64,000 bases of DNA from Candidatus Helarchaeota archaeon (GTDB lineage: Archaea > Asgardarchaeota > Lokiarchaeia > Helarchaeales > RDOG01): contig JAHPZH010000001.1 in NCBI GenBank assembly GCA_019058315.1, forward strand, positions 943,432 through 1,007,431, read 5' to 3'. The notes beneath the pieces were generated by a model, which made no database searches, was not told the DNA's origin, and saw only the letters and a program-made list of their open reading frames with translations. Both the position numbers and the translations under genes were made by a program. Below, piece after piece: positions 17,187 to 25,899 of the stretch (positions are counted from its first letter, which is position 1; each line of letters starts with the position of its first letter).

Positions 17187-20100
17187 ATGCCTAAAGGAAA
17201 AAAAACAACAAAAAAGAAGGAAAAGATAAAAAAACAAGTAAAAAGAAAGAAAAAAAGTAAAACCACAAAGAAAAAGAAAACCGAAACGCAACAAAGAAAG
17301 CCTTTAGCAGAGATGTCAGCAGAAGAAAGAGAAAAAAAGGTGATTTTTCGAGGACAGACAATTTCACTTGAAGAGCAATATGCTCTTGAAGATTTGGAAA
17401 AAGAACTTAATATGAAAATTGGTAAATTCACAAGGATAGAGTATAAACAATTTGGATTTTTTGCTCATAATGGAAGTGTCAGGAACTTAGAGATTCGAAA
17501 TGTGGGATTAAAGAAAGTACCAGAATCAATTGGTCTTCTGAAGTCTCTAAAAGACCTGACTCTAAGTTATAATACATTAAAGATTCTTCCAGAGTCGATT
17601 GGGGATCTCGAATCGCTTGAAGTACTCTATTTACATGGTAATCAATTGACAACTTTACCGAAATCAATGTTGAAATTATCTAATCTACGAGGTATAAAGA
17701 TTGAAGAAAAAAATGTTCCAAATAACAATCCATTGGATAAAGCTTCTCAAAAACTCTTGGCACAATTGAGAGAGAGAACAAGTAAAAGGATCGAAAAAAA
17801 GCCGATTACAGATAAATATCAAGGAATAACGGTCACAGTTGAGGAAAAGAAATCGTTGAAGGATCTTGAAAAATTAATTAAAAAGCCAATCCCCTACCAA
17901 TCTGTCCCCCAAAGAGTTTATGCATTAAACATTCCATTCGATTCCAGAAGAGTTAATTATGATTTCGGGTTTAGAACTTCAGGGGGGAATATTATTGGAT
18001 TAGGTTTGCAGGAATTAGAATCACTCCCGGAGTCTATATCTCAATTAAAATGGCTCAAAGGATTGAGATTAACAGATAGCAATTTTAAAGCTCTCCCGGA
18101 ATCGGTTTTTAGTCTAAATTTACTCATCTTCCTAACTCTTAGTAATAATCAATTGATTAAAATCCAAGATTCCATCAAAAACTTGCAATTGCTCGAACGA
18201 CTAGATTTGAGTAATAACCAGTTAAAAACTCTTCCAGAGTCCATTGATAATTTAATTTCACTTCGAAGTTTATTTTTAAATAATAATGAACTAACTCAAC
18301 TACCCGATTCGATTACTAAGTTAAAGGAACTTCAAACTCTACATTTACATAATAACAAGTTGAAAACTCTCCCTGATTCGATTGGTGAATTAGAAAAAAT
18401 CAGGGATTTGAAATTAAACGATAATCTATTAGAAGAACTTCCAAAATCAATTCGTAAAATAAAGGATGTTAGTAATCTAAATCTATCTAACAATAAATTT
18501 TCTATTATCTCTAATGCTATTGGAGCATTCAAATCCCTCTATAAACTAAATTTAAGTAATAATCAGTTGGAGTCACTCCCCGAATCGATTGGAAAACTTA
18601 AATCTCTTGAAATATTAGATTTAAGTAATAATCAGTTAAAAAGTCTTCCTGAATCGTTTGGAAAATTGGGAAAACTCCTTGAATTAAATTTAGAGAATAA
18701 TCAATTAACGACTCTCCCCGATTCTTTTACCAAACCAGAGTCTTTTGGTAATATGAGATGGTTCCGTACCTTAGATTTAAGTAATAACCAATTAACAAAA
18801 TTACCAGAGGACATTGGTAACTTAGTGGAACTTACGACCTTGGATTTAAGTAACAATCAAATAACGACACTGCCTGAATCCTTATTAAAACTTTCCGAAT
18901 TGCATTTAATAATCTCTAACAACCCATTATCTAAAAAAGCTTTTAAAATCCTTGATAAGATGGAAAAAACAGGTGCCAGAATAGAAAGGACTGAACTTGC
19001 AAAGTTATCCATGAAATATCGAGGTAAGAAGGTTGCCTTTGAGGAAAAAGAAGCGCTCGAGAGTTTGGAAAAAGTTGTCAAAGGTGAGCGCATTACTTGC
19101 GTCATAAAAGAGCCTCACATTAATAGAATAAACTTATCTAATAAAGGGTTAACAACTTTTCCCGATATTATAACTAAATTTAAATTCCTTACTTCTCTGG
19201 ATTTATCTGATAACCAGTTAACGGTGCTTCCTGAGTCAATTGGTAATTTGAAATTGCTCAATTATCTTAATTTAAGTAATAACAAATTGACAACACTCCC
19301 CGATTCAATTGAAAATTTGAATTCGCTTAATAGACTTCAATTATCAAATAACAAATTGGAAAAACTACCTAATACAATAGGTAAACTAAAATCACTCAAG
19401 ATTTTGATGTTACAAAATAATCAACTAGCAACTCTCCCTGATTCCATTGGTGATCTTACCTCCCTCTCCACTTTACATGTTGAATATAACATTCTGACAA
19501 ATGTTCCAGAGTCAATTGGTAAATTAAAAAATCTTCTTGAATTTGAATTGAGTTTTAATAAATTAAAGACGATACCGAAATCAATAGGTATTCTGGAATC
19601 TCTTAGAGAATTACATTTAGGGATGAATGATTTAATAACTCTTCCCCCATTATCAAACTTAAATAAACTCAAGATATTATATTTAAGGGGTAACGAATCA
19701 TTAACATTACCGAAATCGATATCAGAGCTCAAAAACGTAATAGTTGATAGTATGATAGTACTGAGTGAGTCGAAGATAAAAACCTTAAATTTGAGTAAAT
19801 TGAAGGAATTCTTGCGTTTGGAAGAAGGTAGCTGTGGACAAGAAAGTGGGAAACCTAGTGTTACAATTGATGAGAAGTTCATCGGTCCTTGGCTTTGGAT
19901 AAAGGCACGCGTGGAAACTGAAGGGAAGGAGTGGACTCCATCTACCGATCGCGCTAGTGGAGATGATGTTAGTTGTACTACAGGATACGACTGGGTAGGT
20001 TTGGCTGAGACCGTACCAACGAATATTTTTCTCCCCAAAGAACTAGATCATTGGGCTGTTTATAAAACATGGCACTCATATGAATATTGTGACTGGGCTC

Positions 20101-20288
20101 GATATGAGAGTGGGAGTTGGGTAAAGGACGTTTCAGAAGACGGAAAAGTGACTATAGTAAAGGCAATTGAATATTTTAGCGAAAACCCTGATTGCATGGA
20201 ATATGTTCAACTAGAAAAACCAATAAATTCCACTATAAAACCCAAAAAGAAGGTCAAAACCAAGAAAAAAACTAAAGCTAAGGAATAG
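17187..20288 (+). CDS. Giant leucine-rich-repeat protein with Lys-rich tails at both ends
   Basis: This 1033-residue protein starts with a lysine-rich tail (residues 1-40) and the same GQTISLEEQYALEDLEKEL linker as its upstream neighbour. Three LRR blocks follow, separated by linkers near 205-270 and 610-650; each repeat reads LxxLDLSNNQLxxLPESIGxL. After about residue 880 the LRR pattern stops. A tryptophan- and cysteine-containing domain follows (IGPWLWIKARV, SCTTGYDWVGL, WHSYEYCDW), and the end is another Lys tail. It has an AAGGAG site 11 bases before the ATG. Length and block structure suggest a scaffold or receptor-like binding protein; the C-terminal domain is unrecognised. Confidence 0.85.
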   Translation: MPKGKKTTKKKEKIKKQVKRKKKSKTTKKKKTETQQRKPLAEMSAEEREKKVIFRGQTISLEEQYALEDLEKELNMKIGKFTRIEYKQFGFFAHNGSVRNLEIRNVGLKKVPESIGLLKSLKDLTLSYNTLKILPESIGDLESLEVLYLHGNQLTTLPKSMLKLSNLRGIKIEEKNVPNNNPLDKASQKLLAQLRERTSKRIEKKPITDKYQGITVTVEEKKSLKDLEKLIKKPIPYQSVPQRVYALNIPFDSRRVNYDFGFRTSGGNIIGLGLQELESLPESISQLKWLKGLRLTDSNFKALPESVFSLNLLIFLTLSNNQLIKIQDSIKNLQLLERLDLSNNQLKTLPESIDNLISLRSLFLNNNELTQLPDSITKLKELQTLHLHNNKLKTLPDSIGELEKIRDLKLNDNLLEELPKSIRKIKDVSNLNLSNNKFSIISNAIGAFKSLYKLNLSNNQLESLPESIGKLKSLEILDLSNNQLKSLPESFGKLGKLLELNLENNQLTTLPDSFTKPESFGNMRWFRTLDLSNNQLTKLPEDIGNLVELTTLDLSNNQITTLPESLLKLSELHLIISNNPLSKKAFKILDKMEKTGARIERTELAKLSMKYRGKKVAFEEKEALESLEKVVKGERITCVIKEPHINRINLSNKGLTTFPDIITKFKFLTSLDLSDNQLTVLPESIGNLKLLNYLNLSNNKLTTLPDSIENLNSLNRLQLSNNKLEKLPNTIGKLKSLKILMLQNNQLATLPDSIGDLTSLSTLHVEYNILTNVPESIGKLKNLLEFELSFNKLKTIPKSIGILESLRELHLGMNDLITLPPLSNLNKLKILYLRGNESLTLPKSISELKNVIVDSMIVLSESKIKTLNLSKLKEFLRLEEGSCGQESGKPSVTIDEKFIGPWLWIKARVETEGKEWTPSTDRASGDDVSCTTGYDWVGLAETVPTNIFLPKELDHWAVYKTWHSYEYCDWARYESGSWVKDVSEDGKVTIVKAIEYFSENPDCMEYVQLEKPINSTIKPKKKVKTKKKTKAKE

Positions 20289-20505
20289 ATTAGTTAAAAA
20301 AAGCAGTATATTGGCGTATTTTTATTCCCTGTATTCCAAATAATATATTTTTCATCTATACTCTAGAGATTATTTAAATATAGAAAAATCGTCTTTTTAT
20401 TTCTCTTGAAGCATTACCCTGCCAAATTTAATAAAAATCAAAATAGAAAAATTAATTTTATAAAAAAAAATTAGAAAATACAGATGAAATTGAATCATTG
20501 AACAA

Positions 20506-20673
20506 CTAGTGTTGTGTAGTCAAAAAGATTAGCATAGCTAAAGCTCCCAAAGTTCCAAAATACCAGTCAGAGCGAGATAGGTTAGAAACAGTCCATAAGT
20601 ACACACCGAGAAATGCAATTCCTATTGATAATCCAAGTAATATATAACTTAATATTTCTTTAAATTCTACCAT
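20506..20673 (-). CDS. Tiny two-helix membrane protein (fourth of cluster)
   Basis: The product is 55 residues with two hydrophobic segments: residues 6-25 (EILSYILLGLSIGIAFLGVYL) and about 40-52 (GTLGALAMLIFLT), joined by a short polar loop with RSD. GAGG lies 11 bases before the ATG. It is the last of four consecutive minus-strand genes for very small membrane proteins, all spaced by 1-16 bases. No family is recognised. Confidence 0.6.
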   Translation of the reverse strand: MVEFKEILSYILLGLSIGIAFLGVYLWTVSNLSRSDWYFGTLGALAMLIFLTTQH

Positions 20674-20687
20674 ATTTTTTCATTCCT

Positions 20688-20849
20688 CTAACTGGTAATT
20701 ATATAATGTAACGCAGTAAAAACTAAAGCTATTGTGATAATGGATACTTTGGAGATTTCAGATAAATTGAAAAAAGCTAATAGGAAGGTCACGAATGCAA
20801 TTGAACTAAATATTATTATTAAAATACTGATGAATTCATTTCGTTCCAT
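20688..20849 (-). CDS. Tiny two-helix membrane protein (third of cluster)
   Basis: This 53-residue protein begins MERNEF and has two hydrophobic helices (ISILIIIFSSIAFVTFLLAFF and VSIITIALVFTALHYII). ATG 20849 is chosen over an upstream GTG-type start because GGTGG lies five bases before it. It resembles the neighbour at 20866, which starts MEREDV, so the two are probably duplicates. Function is unknown. Confidence 0.6.
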   Translation of the reverse strand: MERNEFISILIIIFSSIAFVTFLLAFFNLSEISKVSIITIALVFTALHYIITS

Positions 20850-20865
20850 ATATACCACCACTGGC

Positions 20866-21027
20866 TTAGCCACCGAACCCCTTAAACATGAGATATAGAA
20901 GAATTGGGAATATTAAGCTTAATATTTGGTTTAAATTTGAAGCGATTCTTATACCTAAAAATGCAAAGACTAATGCTGCTGATGTAATGCCTAAAGCTAT
21001 GATAGTTAGTACATCTTCCCGTTCCAT
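20866..21027 (-). CDS. Tiny two-helix membrane protein (second of cluster)
   Basis: This 53-residue protein starts MEREDV and has two hydrophobic segments (LTIIALGITSAALVFAFLGI and ILSLIFPILLYLMF) around a short polar turn. GGAGG lies eight bases before ATG 21027, an excellent initiation site that also rules out the longer upstream start. The stop of the gene upstream (21029) is one base away, so translation is probably coupled. Confidence 0.65.
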   Translation of the reverse strand: MEREDVLTIIALGITSAALVFAFLGIRIASNLNQILSLIFPILLYLMFKGFGG

Positions 21028-21028
21028 A

Positions 21029-21226
21029 TTAACTTCCTCCTTCAACAAAAACTCTGAATAACCATGGACCATAAGCTGTTGTGTAAGATGTATAATACTG
21101 TCCAATAGTAGCTAGACGAGAAATTTGGAGTAACATCATGATTCCAAGAACAACAGTTGCTATTAAAACTCCGGTTAAAATATATCTTAAAATATTTGAT
21201 AAAATATCTGATGTTTCTGATGACAT
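21029..21226 (-). CDS. Small membrane protein with one helix (first of cluster)
   Basis: This is a 65-residue protein with one strong hydrophobic helix (YILTGVLIATVVLGIMMLLQI, about residues 15-35). An aromatic segment follows (YYTSYTTAYGPWLF) and could lie at the membrane surface, ending in FVEGGS. The ATG lacks a ribosome site, so this first gene of the set may be leaderless. The three downstream genes encode two-helix membrane proteins, suggesting subunits of one membrane assembly. No family is recognised. Confidence 0.6.
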   Translation of the reverse strand: MSSETSDILSNILRYILTGVLIATVVLGIMMLLQISRLATIGQYYTSYTTAYGPWLFRVFVEGGS

Positions 21227-21303
21227 AATATAATTTTAAATATTGAAATATTTAAAATTTCAGTTTAAATAAAAATATTATATGTTAAAAAAAAGTATTT
21301 GAT

Positions 21304-22131
21304 ATGGTTATTATGCAAAGATTATTAAATAAAGTAGCTTTAATAACGGGCGGTGCTTCGGGTATTGGACATGGAATTGCAAGAAAATTTGCACAAGAAG
21401 GTGCCGATATAATTATTTCTGATATTTTTTTACGCTCTCCTGACGAAGTTGAAAAAATAAAAGCTGAACTTAAATCCGAAATAAAATCTTTTGGTCGGGA
21501 TGCTTTAATTTTAAAGGTTGATGTAACAAACAGTGATCAAGTTCAAGAAATGGTAAAACAATCAATTGAAAAATTCAATAAAATTGATATTTTGATAAAT
21601 AATGCGGGTATAATGCCTCCATCAGCGTTAAGAAGTATTACACATATAAAAGAAGAAGATTGGAAACGTATACTTGACGTCAACTTGAATGGTGTCTTTC
21701 TTTGTTCGAAATATGTGGCTAAAAAAATGATTAAACAAAAGGATAAATCAAATCCTAATAAAATTCGAGGTAGAATAATCAGTATGTCCTCTGTTGAAGG
21801 CCGACAAGGTCAACCATTAATGGGTCCTTATTGTGTTTCAAAATCTGGTGTAATTTCTTTAACTCAGACCTTAGCCAAAGAATTAGGATCAAAACATATT
21901 TTGGTAAATGCAATCTGCCCTGGTTTGGTGAAAACTCCATTATTAGGTCCACTTGCGGATATGTATCTTGATGAAAAAGTTCTTAATGATCAATTCAAGT
22001 TAGTACCTATTATTGACCGTTATGCATTACCTGAAGATATAGCAAAGATGGCAACTTTTCTAGCATCAGACGAATCTAGCTATATTACAGGACAGGCAAT
22101 TAATGTTTGTGGAGGAATGCAATTCTATTGA
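21304..22131 (+). CDS. Short-chain dehydrogenase/reductase (FabG-like)
   Basis: This is a classical SDR oxidoreductase of 275 residues using NAD(P)H. The nucleotide-binding motif TGGASGIGHGIARKF is near the N-terminus, followed by the NNAG motif, a catalytic Ser in ISMSSVEG and the Tyr/Lys pair YCVSK, then GLVKTPL and the TGQAINVCGG end. It resembles 3-oxoacyl reductases and hydroxyacyl dehydrogenases. A 4Fe-4S protein gene follows after 34 bases. The substrate is unknown. ATG 21313 is an alternative start. Confidence 0.9.
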   Translation: MVIMQRLLNKVALITGGASGIGHGIARKFAQEGADIIISDIFLRSPDEVEKIKAELKSEIKSFGRDALILKVDVTNSDQVQEMVKQSIEKFNKIDILINNAGIMPPSALRSITHIKEEDWKRILDVNLNGVFLCSKYVAKKMIKQKDKSNPNKIRGRIISMSSVEGRQGQPLMGPYCVSKSGVISLTQTLAKELGSKHILVNAICPGLVKTPLLGPLADMYLDEKVLNDQFKLVPIIDRYALPEDIAKMATFLASDESSYITGQAINVCGGMQFY

Positions 22132-22165
22132 TTGCATTTTTTAATGTTCAAATTAAATTTTTTAG

Positions 22166-23305
22166 ATGATTTGTATGGCTGAAACGGATTATTACGAGTT
22201 GGTAAGAGAAAAATTAACACTTGGTCCTATATTCGCTCCAAAGCATGAAAAAACCATTGAAGTTATGAAAATCCTTTGGAATGAGGAAGAAATTAAAATT
22301 CTCTCCCATTTTCCTAAAGCTGGAAAGAATATTTCAATAAGAAAATTATCTGCAATAGAAGGAATGCCATCACCAGAAAAACTTAAGACAATTTTAAATA
22401 AACTATCAGAAAAAGGGACTATATCTCAAAGTGGAACACGCTTTGGATTAATTCCACTTGCCCCAGGTGTTTTTGAAAAATATTTTCTTGCTCAAAAAGA
22501 TTCAAAGGAAAATATGTCAAGAATAGCCGTTATATTTCGCCAATTTTTTGATGAAGTCATACCACAATTAGTACTTAAAAATGATTTTCAATTACTCCGT
22601 CCTCTACTTCCATATGAGTCCCAAAGTAAAAAATTAATTGAAATTGATAAAACAATTGAGCATAAAACTAAGGTGCTCCCCTTCGAATTAGTAGAAGAAT
22701 TAATCAATAAATATGATATATTTGCTGTTGTGCCTTGTCAATGTAGATTATTAGGTAAATATGCGGGTGAACCTTGTGAATTAGTCTCTGAAGAAGATGG
22801 ATGTTTATTTGGCGGAATTGCAGCTGAAGGTATTTTAAGCACGGGACAAGGAAGAAAACTAAATAGAGAAGAAGCAATTGAATACGTTAAGAAATGTGAA
22901 AAAGCAGGTCTTGTTCATAATACTGTAGATGATATTTCTGGGGAATCTCAATTATTTATTTGTAACTGCTGCAGTTGCCATTGTGGAGTTTTATATCCTG
23001 CAAAGAAACACAGAGTTAAATCTTTAAGCCCTAGTAATTTTTCACCAATAATTAACAATGAACTCTGTGTAAAATGTGAAATATGCATGGAAAAATGTCC
23101 TATGGGTGCAATTTATCATATTTATCCCAATAAAACCGACTCATCAGATGAACATATGTTAATCAGGAAAGATTTTTGTATTGGATGCGGAGTATGTGCT
23201 ATTAACTGCCCTAACAATGCGATAGTCCTTGAAAAAACTAAGGATGACGTTCCTCAGAAAAAATTAACATTTGAAAATAAGAGTTTCTTAGAATTATTCT
23301 TGTAA
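22166..23305 (+). CDS. 4Fe-4S protein, paralogue of the gene at 10173
   Basis: The domain order is the same as in the 10173 protein: a winged-helix-like N-terminus (ISIRKLSAIEGMPSPEKLKTIL), a cysteine-rich middle (VPCQCRL, PCELVSEEDGC, CNCCSCHCG), then a two-cluster ferredoxin end (CVKCEICMEKC and CIGCGVCAINC). It lies in a possible operon with the SDR and may carry electrons for it. ATG 22175 (MAETDYYE) is a likely alternative start. The paralogue is associated with a radical SAM enzyme, so these proteins may be general electron couriers. Confidence 0.83.
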   Translation: MICMAETDYYELVREKLTLGPIFAPKHEKTIEVMKILWNEEEIKILSHFPKAGKNISIRKLSAIEGMPSPEKLKTILNKLSEKGTISQSGTRFGLIPLAPGVFEKYFLAQKDSKENMSRIAVIFRQFFDEVIPQLVLKNDFQLLRPLLPYESQSKKLIEIDKTIEHKTKVLPFELVEELINKYDIFAVVPCQCRLLGKYAGEPCELVSEEDGCLFGGIAAEGILSTGQGRKLNREEAIEYVKKCEKAGLVHNTVDDISGESQLFICNCCSCHCGVLYPAKKHRVKSLSPSNFSPIINNELCVKCEICMEKCPMGAIYHIYPNKTDSSDEHMLIRKDFCIGCGVCAINCPNNAIVLEKTKDDVPQKKLTFENKSFLELFL

Positions 23306-23425
23306 AAAAAGATAGATATTAAAAATGGACAAAAATTAAATATGGGAAAATAAAAAAAATGGAATTTTGTTTTCATTAATACAACATCATAAGAAAAAAA
23401 AAAATGGTAATTTAAACAATTTATT

Positions 23426-24451
23426 TTAAGCTGTTTTTGGAGTTTGAGGTTCACTTTTATAATTTATAATTCTATTTGTTTCAGGAACTATGATATTTTT
23501 TTTTAATTTTGTTTGTTGGTAATTAGAAAGATCAGTTTTTAAAGTTTCTGCAATTTCTCCTAGTTTACTAGATGTAGCTGAAATTTCTTCTATTGATGCT
23601 ATTTGTTCTTCAATAGAAGATGTTATTTCCTCCATAGAACTTGAGTTTTGTTCACTTAAAGCTAAAACTGATTGAATTTCATTTGTAATATTTCCAATAA
23701 GCATTACTGTTTTTTCAATTTGTTCTATAATATCCTTTATTCGATTTGAAGAATTGAGAACAGATTTTTTAGATTCTTCAGCGAGCTTACGGACTTCATC
23801 TGCAACAACTGCAAAGCCTCTACCATGTTCTCCTGCGCGTCCAGCTTCAATACTTGCATTTAATGCTAATAAATTTGTTTGTTCCGAAATATTTGTGATT
23901 ATATTCATAATATTACGAATCTCATCTGAAGAAATTAAGACATTATTTGCTTGCAGTTCTATATCTTTTGCCATAGTGTTAATATTTGTAATTTGTTTTA
24001 CTGTACTTTGAGTATTCAAGTTAATTTCTTGTGAAGTTGCACCGATTTCTTCCGAAGATGCATTGACCTCACTTGCACTAGCTGCTAATTCGGTTGCCAT
24101 ATTTGCTACATTTATTGAAATCTGCATTGAACTCTCTTGTCTGTTACTAAGCTCATTTTTCTGATTCCGAACTACATTCCAAATATAATTAGAGGTCCAA
24201 AATACCAAAATAGCACCACTAGGAATAATAAATAAGACAGAAATCAAACTATTCTGAAAAATGCCTAAAATTAAAAACACACATTCACTAAATAATATCA
24301 CATTCAACCACGTAAAGGCAGCTACCTTAAACTCCAGCAAACCTTGATCCCTTCCTGATCGGAGATAGAAAAAGATTATTACTATTGCTGCCATTAAGCC
24401 TGCTATTAACATTTCGTACGGGATTGGAATCGATAACGCATTTTCTTCCAC
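23426..24451 (-). CDS. Methyl-accepting chemotaxis-type membrane receptor
   Basis: The N-terminal third has about three hydrophobic helices ([52 protein letters not shown]) and no visible extracellular sensor. The rest is a long coiled coil with the highly conserved MCP hairpin tip, [32 protein letters not shown], and flanking methylation-helix-like repeats. The start is GTG with GGTGG six bases upstream. No che genes, archaellum genes or kinase are present in the window. It may signal through genes elsewhere, or the tip may serve another role. Confidence 0.85.
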   Translation of the reverse strand: MEENALSIPIPYEMLIAGLMAAIVIIFFYLRSGRDQGLLEFKVAAFTWLNVILFSECVFLILGIFQNSLISVLFIIPSGAILVFWTSNYIWNVVRNQKNELSNRQESSMQISINVANMATELAASASEVNASSEEIGATSQEINLNTQSTVKQITNINTMAKDIELQANNVLISSDEIRNIMNIITNISEQTNLLALNASIEAGRAGEHGRGFAVVADEVRKLAEESKKSVLNSSNRIKDIIEQIEKTVMLIGNITNEIQSVLALSEQNSSSMEEITSSIEEQIASIEEISATSSKLGEIAETLKTDLSNYQQTKLKKNIIVPETNRIINYKSEPQTPKTA

Positions 24452-24806
24452 TATTCTCCACCAACTTCTAATAATTTATGGTCTTTTTGAATTTATTATT
24501 TGTCAAATTTCTTTATTATGAATTGTTAGCATTATTTAAAGATTAAAGTAAAGCTCGATTGAGTGGAATATTAGTCTAAAGTCAATTGAATTTTATTTAA
24601 AATATTACAATTAAAAATTGTTAAACTATTAAGTATGAATGAGAGATTGTGTATAGATACAATCCTTAAAATATAAAACAAAGACATTGAAATTGGTAAA
24701 CAGCATTTAAGCAAATTAAATATAATTTATTAAACTTTAATTTTGTATTTCTTAATATTTTAAACGCAAACGAAAATTTAAAGCTTTATAGTTAATTAAT
24801 TAATTT
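24452..24806. other. AT-rich intergenic stretch, no gene recognised
   Basis: This 355-base gap follows the chemoreceptor gene start and precedes a decayed fragment. It is very AT-rich with short A/T tracts and stop codons in all frames. It probably holds the receptor promoter on the minus strand at its left end. I see no hairpin, tRNA or repeat. Confidence 0.4.
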
Positions 24807-24896
24807 TTAAATTTCATATAATGCTTTAACTTTAGGAGCTTCTATTATTTTTCCATGAAAATCTTTCATTTCGCTTATTTTTGAAGGTTCGCAAAT
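24807..24896 (-). pseudogene. Decayed fragment of the LRR-family linker
   Basis: Directly after the TPR gene stop, in the same frame but behind a TAA and a TGA, the sequence reads EPSKISEMKDFHGKIIEAPK and continues VKALYEI before a TAA. The MKDF-GK-I...V-AL-E-I pattern matches the linker that precedes LRR blocks in the neighbouring proteins (MKDFRGIKLPAYEIEVIEVLE at 25900, and KYRGKKVAFEEKEALESLE at 17187). It has no start of its own except an internal ATG. It is probably the remains of an LRR extension once fused to, or following, the TPR gene. Confidence 0.4.
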
Positions 24897-24911
24897 TCAT
24901 AATTCATTAAA

Positions 24912-25874
24912 TTATTTAAAAAGCTTAAGAAAATCTGGATTTTTCCATAATTTTTTAAAATATTTAGAAGTTTTAATACTTTCAAATGCAGGGTGCCCTG
25001 TTCTTTTAGCTTGTTTCAGATAGTAAATTACATTATCTATTTCATCTTTTTTCAAGTAGTACCATGCAATATTTTCAAAAATAACTGGATGTATTTTATC
25101 TATTTTGTCAAAGGCTTCAGTTATGATTTCTTCGAGAGTTTCATCAATTTTATCAGCAACTATGTAAGCATCTGTCATATTTACATAAAGTGTAGGAATA
25201 ATTTCACGATCTTCTTTATTCCAATAGTCTTTCGTTAATTTTAAGGCTATATCACTTGCTTCTTTTGTTTCTTTTCTGTTTAACGCATAAATTACATTGG
25301 ATAGTGAATATGGATTATTTAAGATTTTATCATTTTTTAAACATATATCAACGTATTTATCTATAATATCTTGCTTGCCTAAGGGAAATGCAGCATAAAA
25401 AATACCCGTAATGTACATCGGTGTGTATTTTGGGTGAAAAGGTTTTTGTTCGACTCCTTTTCCAAATACATTTATTGCTTCTTTCAATTTTTTCTTGTAT
25501 GAATAAATAACTCCCAAGATATTATATAATTCATGAGGACAATTAGGTAAATCGAAGGCTAGCTCCATAATTTGTGTCCCTAACTTTAAATTTGATTTAC
25601 TAGATTCTTTTACAACACTATAATAATCTTGAGTTATTATTTGTACATTCGCTACATTTTTACCAATTTTATATAATTCTTCAGCTCTCTCATCAAGAGG
25701 AATATCCTTAATATATTCTTTTATATATTGAATTGGATCCTTCAATTTTTTAATTTCTTCGACACTTTTTAATTTCATTTTTATTTTCCCTTTTTTTGTA
25801 ACTTTCTTCACTTTTTTAGTGACTTTCTTTCCTTTTTTTGAAATTTTCTTTTTACTTTTTGTAATTTTATTCAT
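24912..25874 (-). CDS. TPR-like helical-repeat protein with Lys-rich N-terminus
   Basis: Residues 1-40 are almost all lysine with a few Ser/Thr/Ile, like the tails of the LRR proteins. The rest is helical, with repeats resembling TPR or SEL1 units (LYNILGVIYSYKKKLKEAINVF; VYALNRKETKEASDIALKL; IAWYYLKKDEIDNVIYYLKQAKRTGHP). The ATG at 25874 abuts an AGGAGG site with no spacer; an ATT at 25865, nine bases after it, would also be in frame and gives an N-terminus matching the LRR genes. It is followed by a decayed LRR-linker remnant and preceded by an LRR gene, so it belongs to the same locus. Confidence 0.75.
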   Translation of the reverse strand: MNKITKSKKKISKKGKKVTKKVKKVTKKGKIKMKLKSVEEIKKLKDPIQYIKEYIKDIPLDERAEELYKIGKNVANVQIITQDYYSVVKESSKSNLKLGTQIMELAFDLPNCPHELYNILGVIYSYKKKLKEAINVFGKGVEQKPFHPKYTPMYITGIFYAAFPLGKQDIIDKYVDICLKNDKILNNPYSLSNVIYALNRKETKEASDIALKLTKDYWNKEDREIIPTLYVNMTDAYIVADKIDETLEEIITEAFDKIDKIHPVIFENIAWYYLKKDEIDNVIYYLKQAKRTGHPAFESIKTSKYFKKLWKNPDFLKLFK

Positions 25875-25899
25875 CCTCCTATTTCATAGATCATTAATC

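Noticed and set aside
19421..20038. A long open frame antisense to the LRR gene
   Set aside because: Its peptide is the low-complexity mirror of the LRR codons; similar antisense frames occur under other LRR stretches. No start signal supports it.
20289..20505. Possible RNA gene between the LRR gene and the small membrane proteins
   Set aside because: The stretch is AT-rich, without a convincing stem-loop, and lies in a convergent gap.
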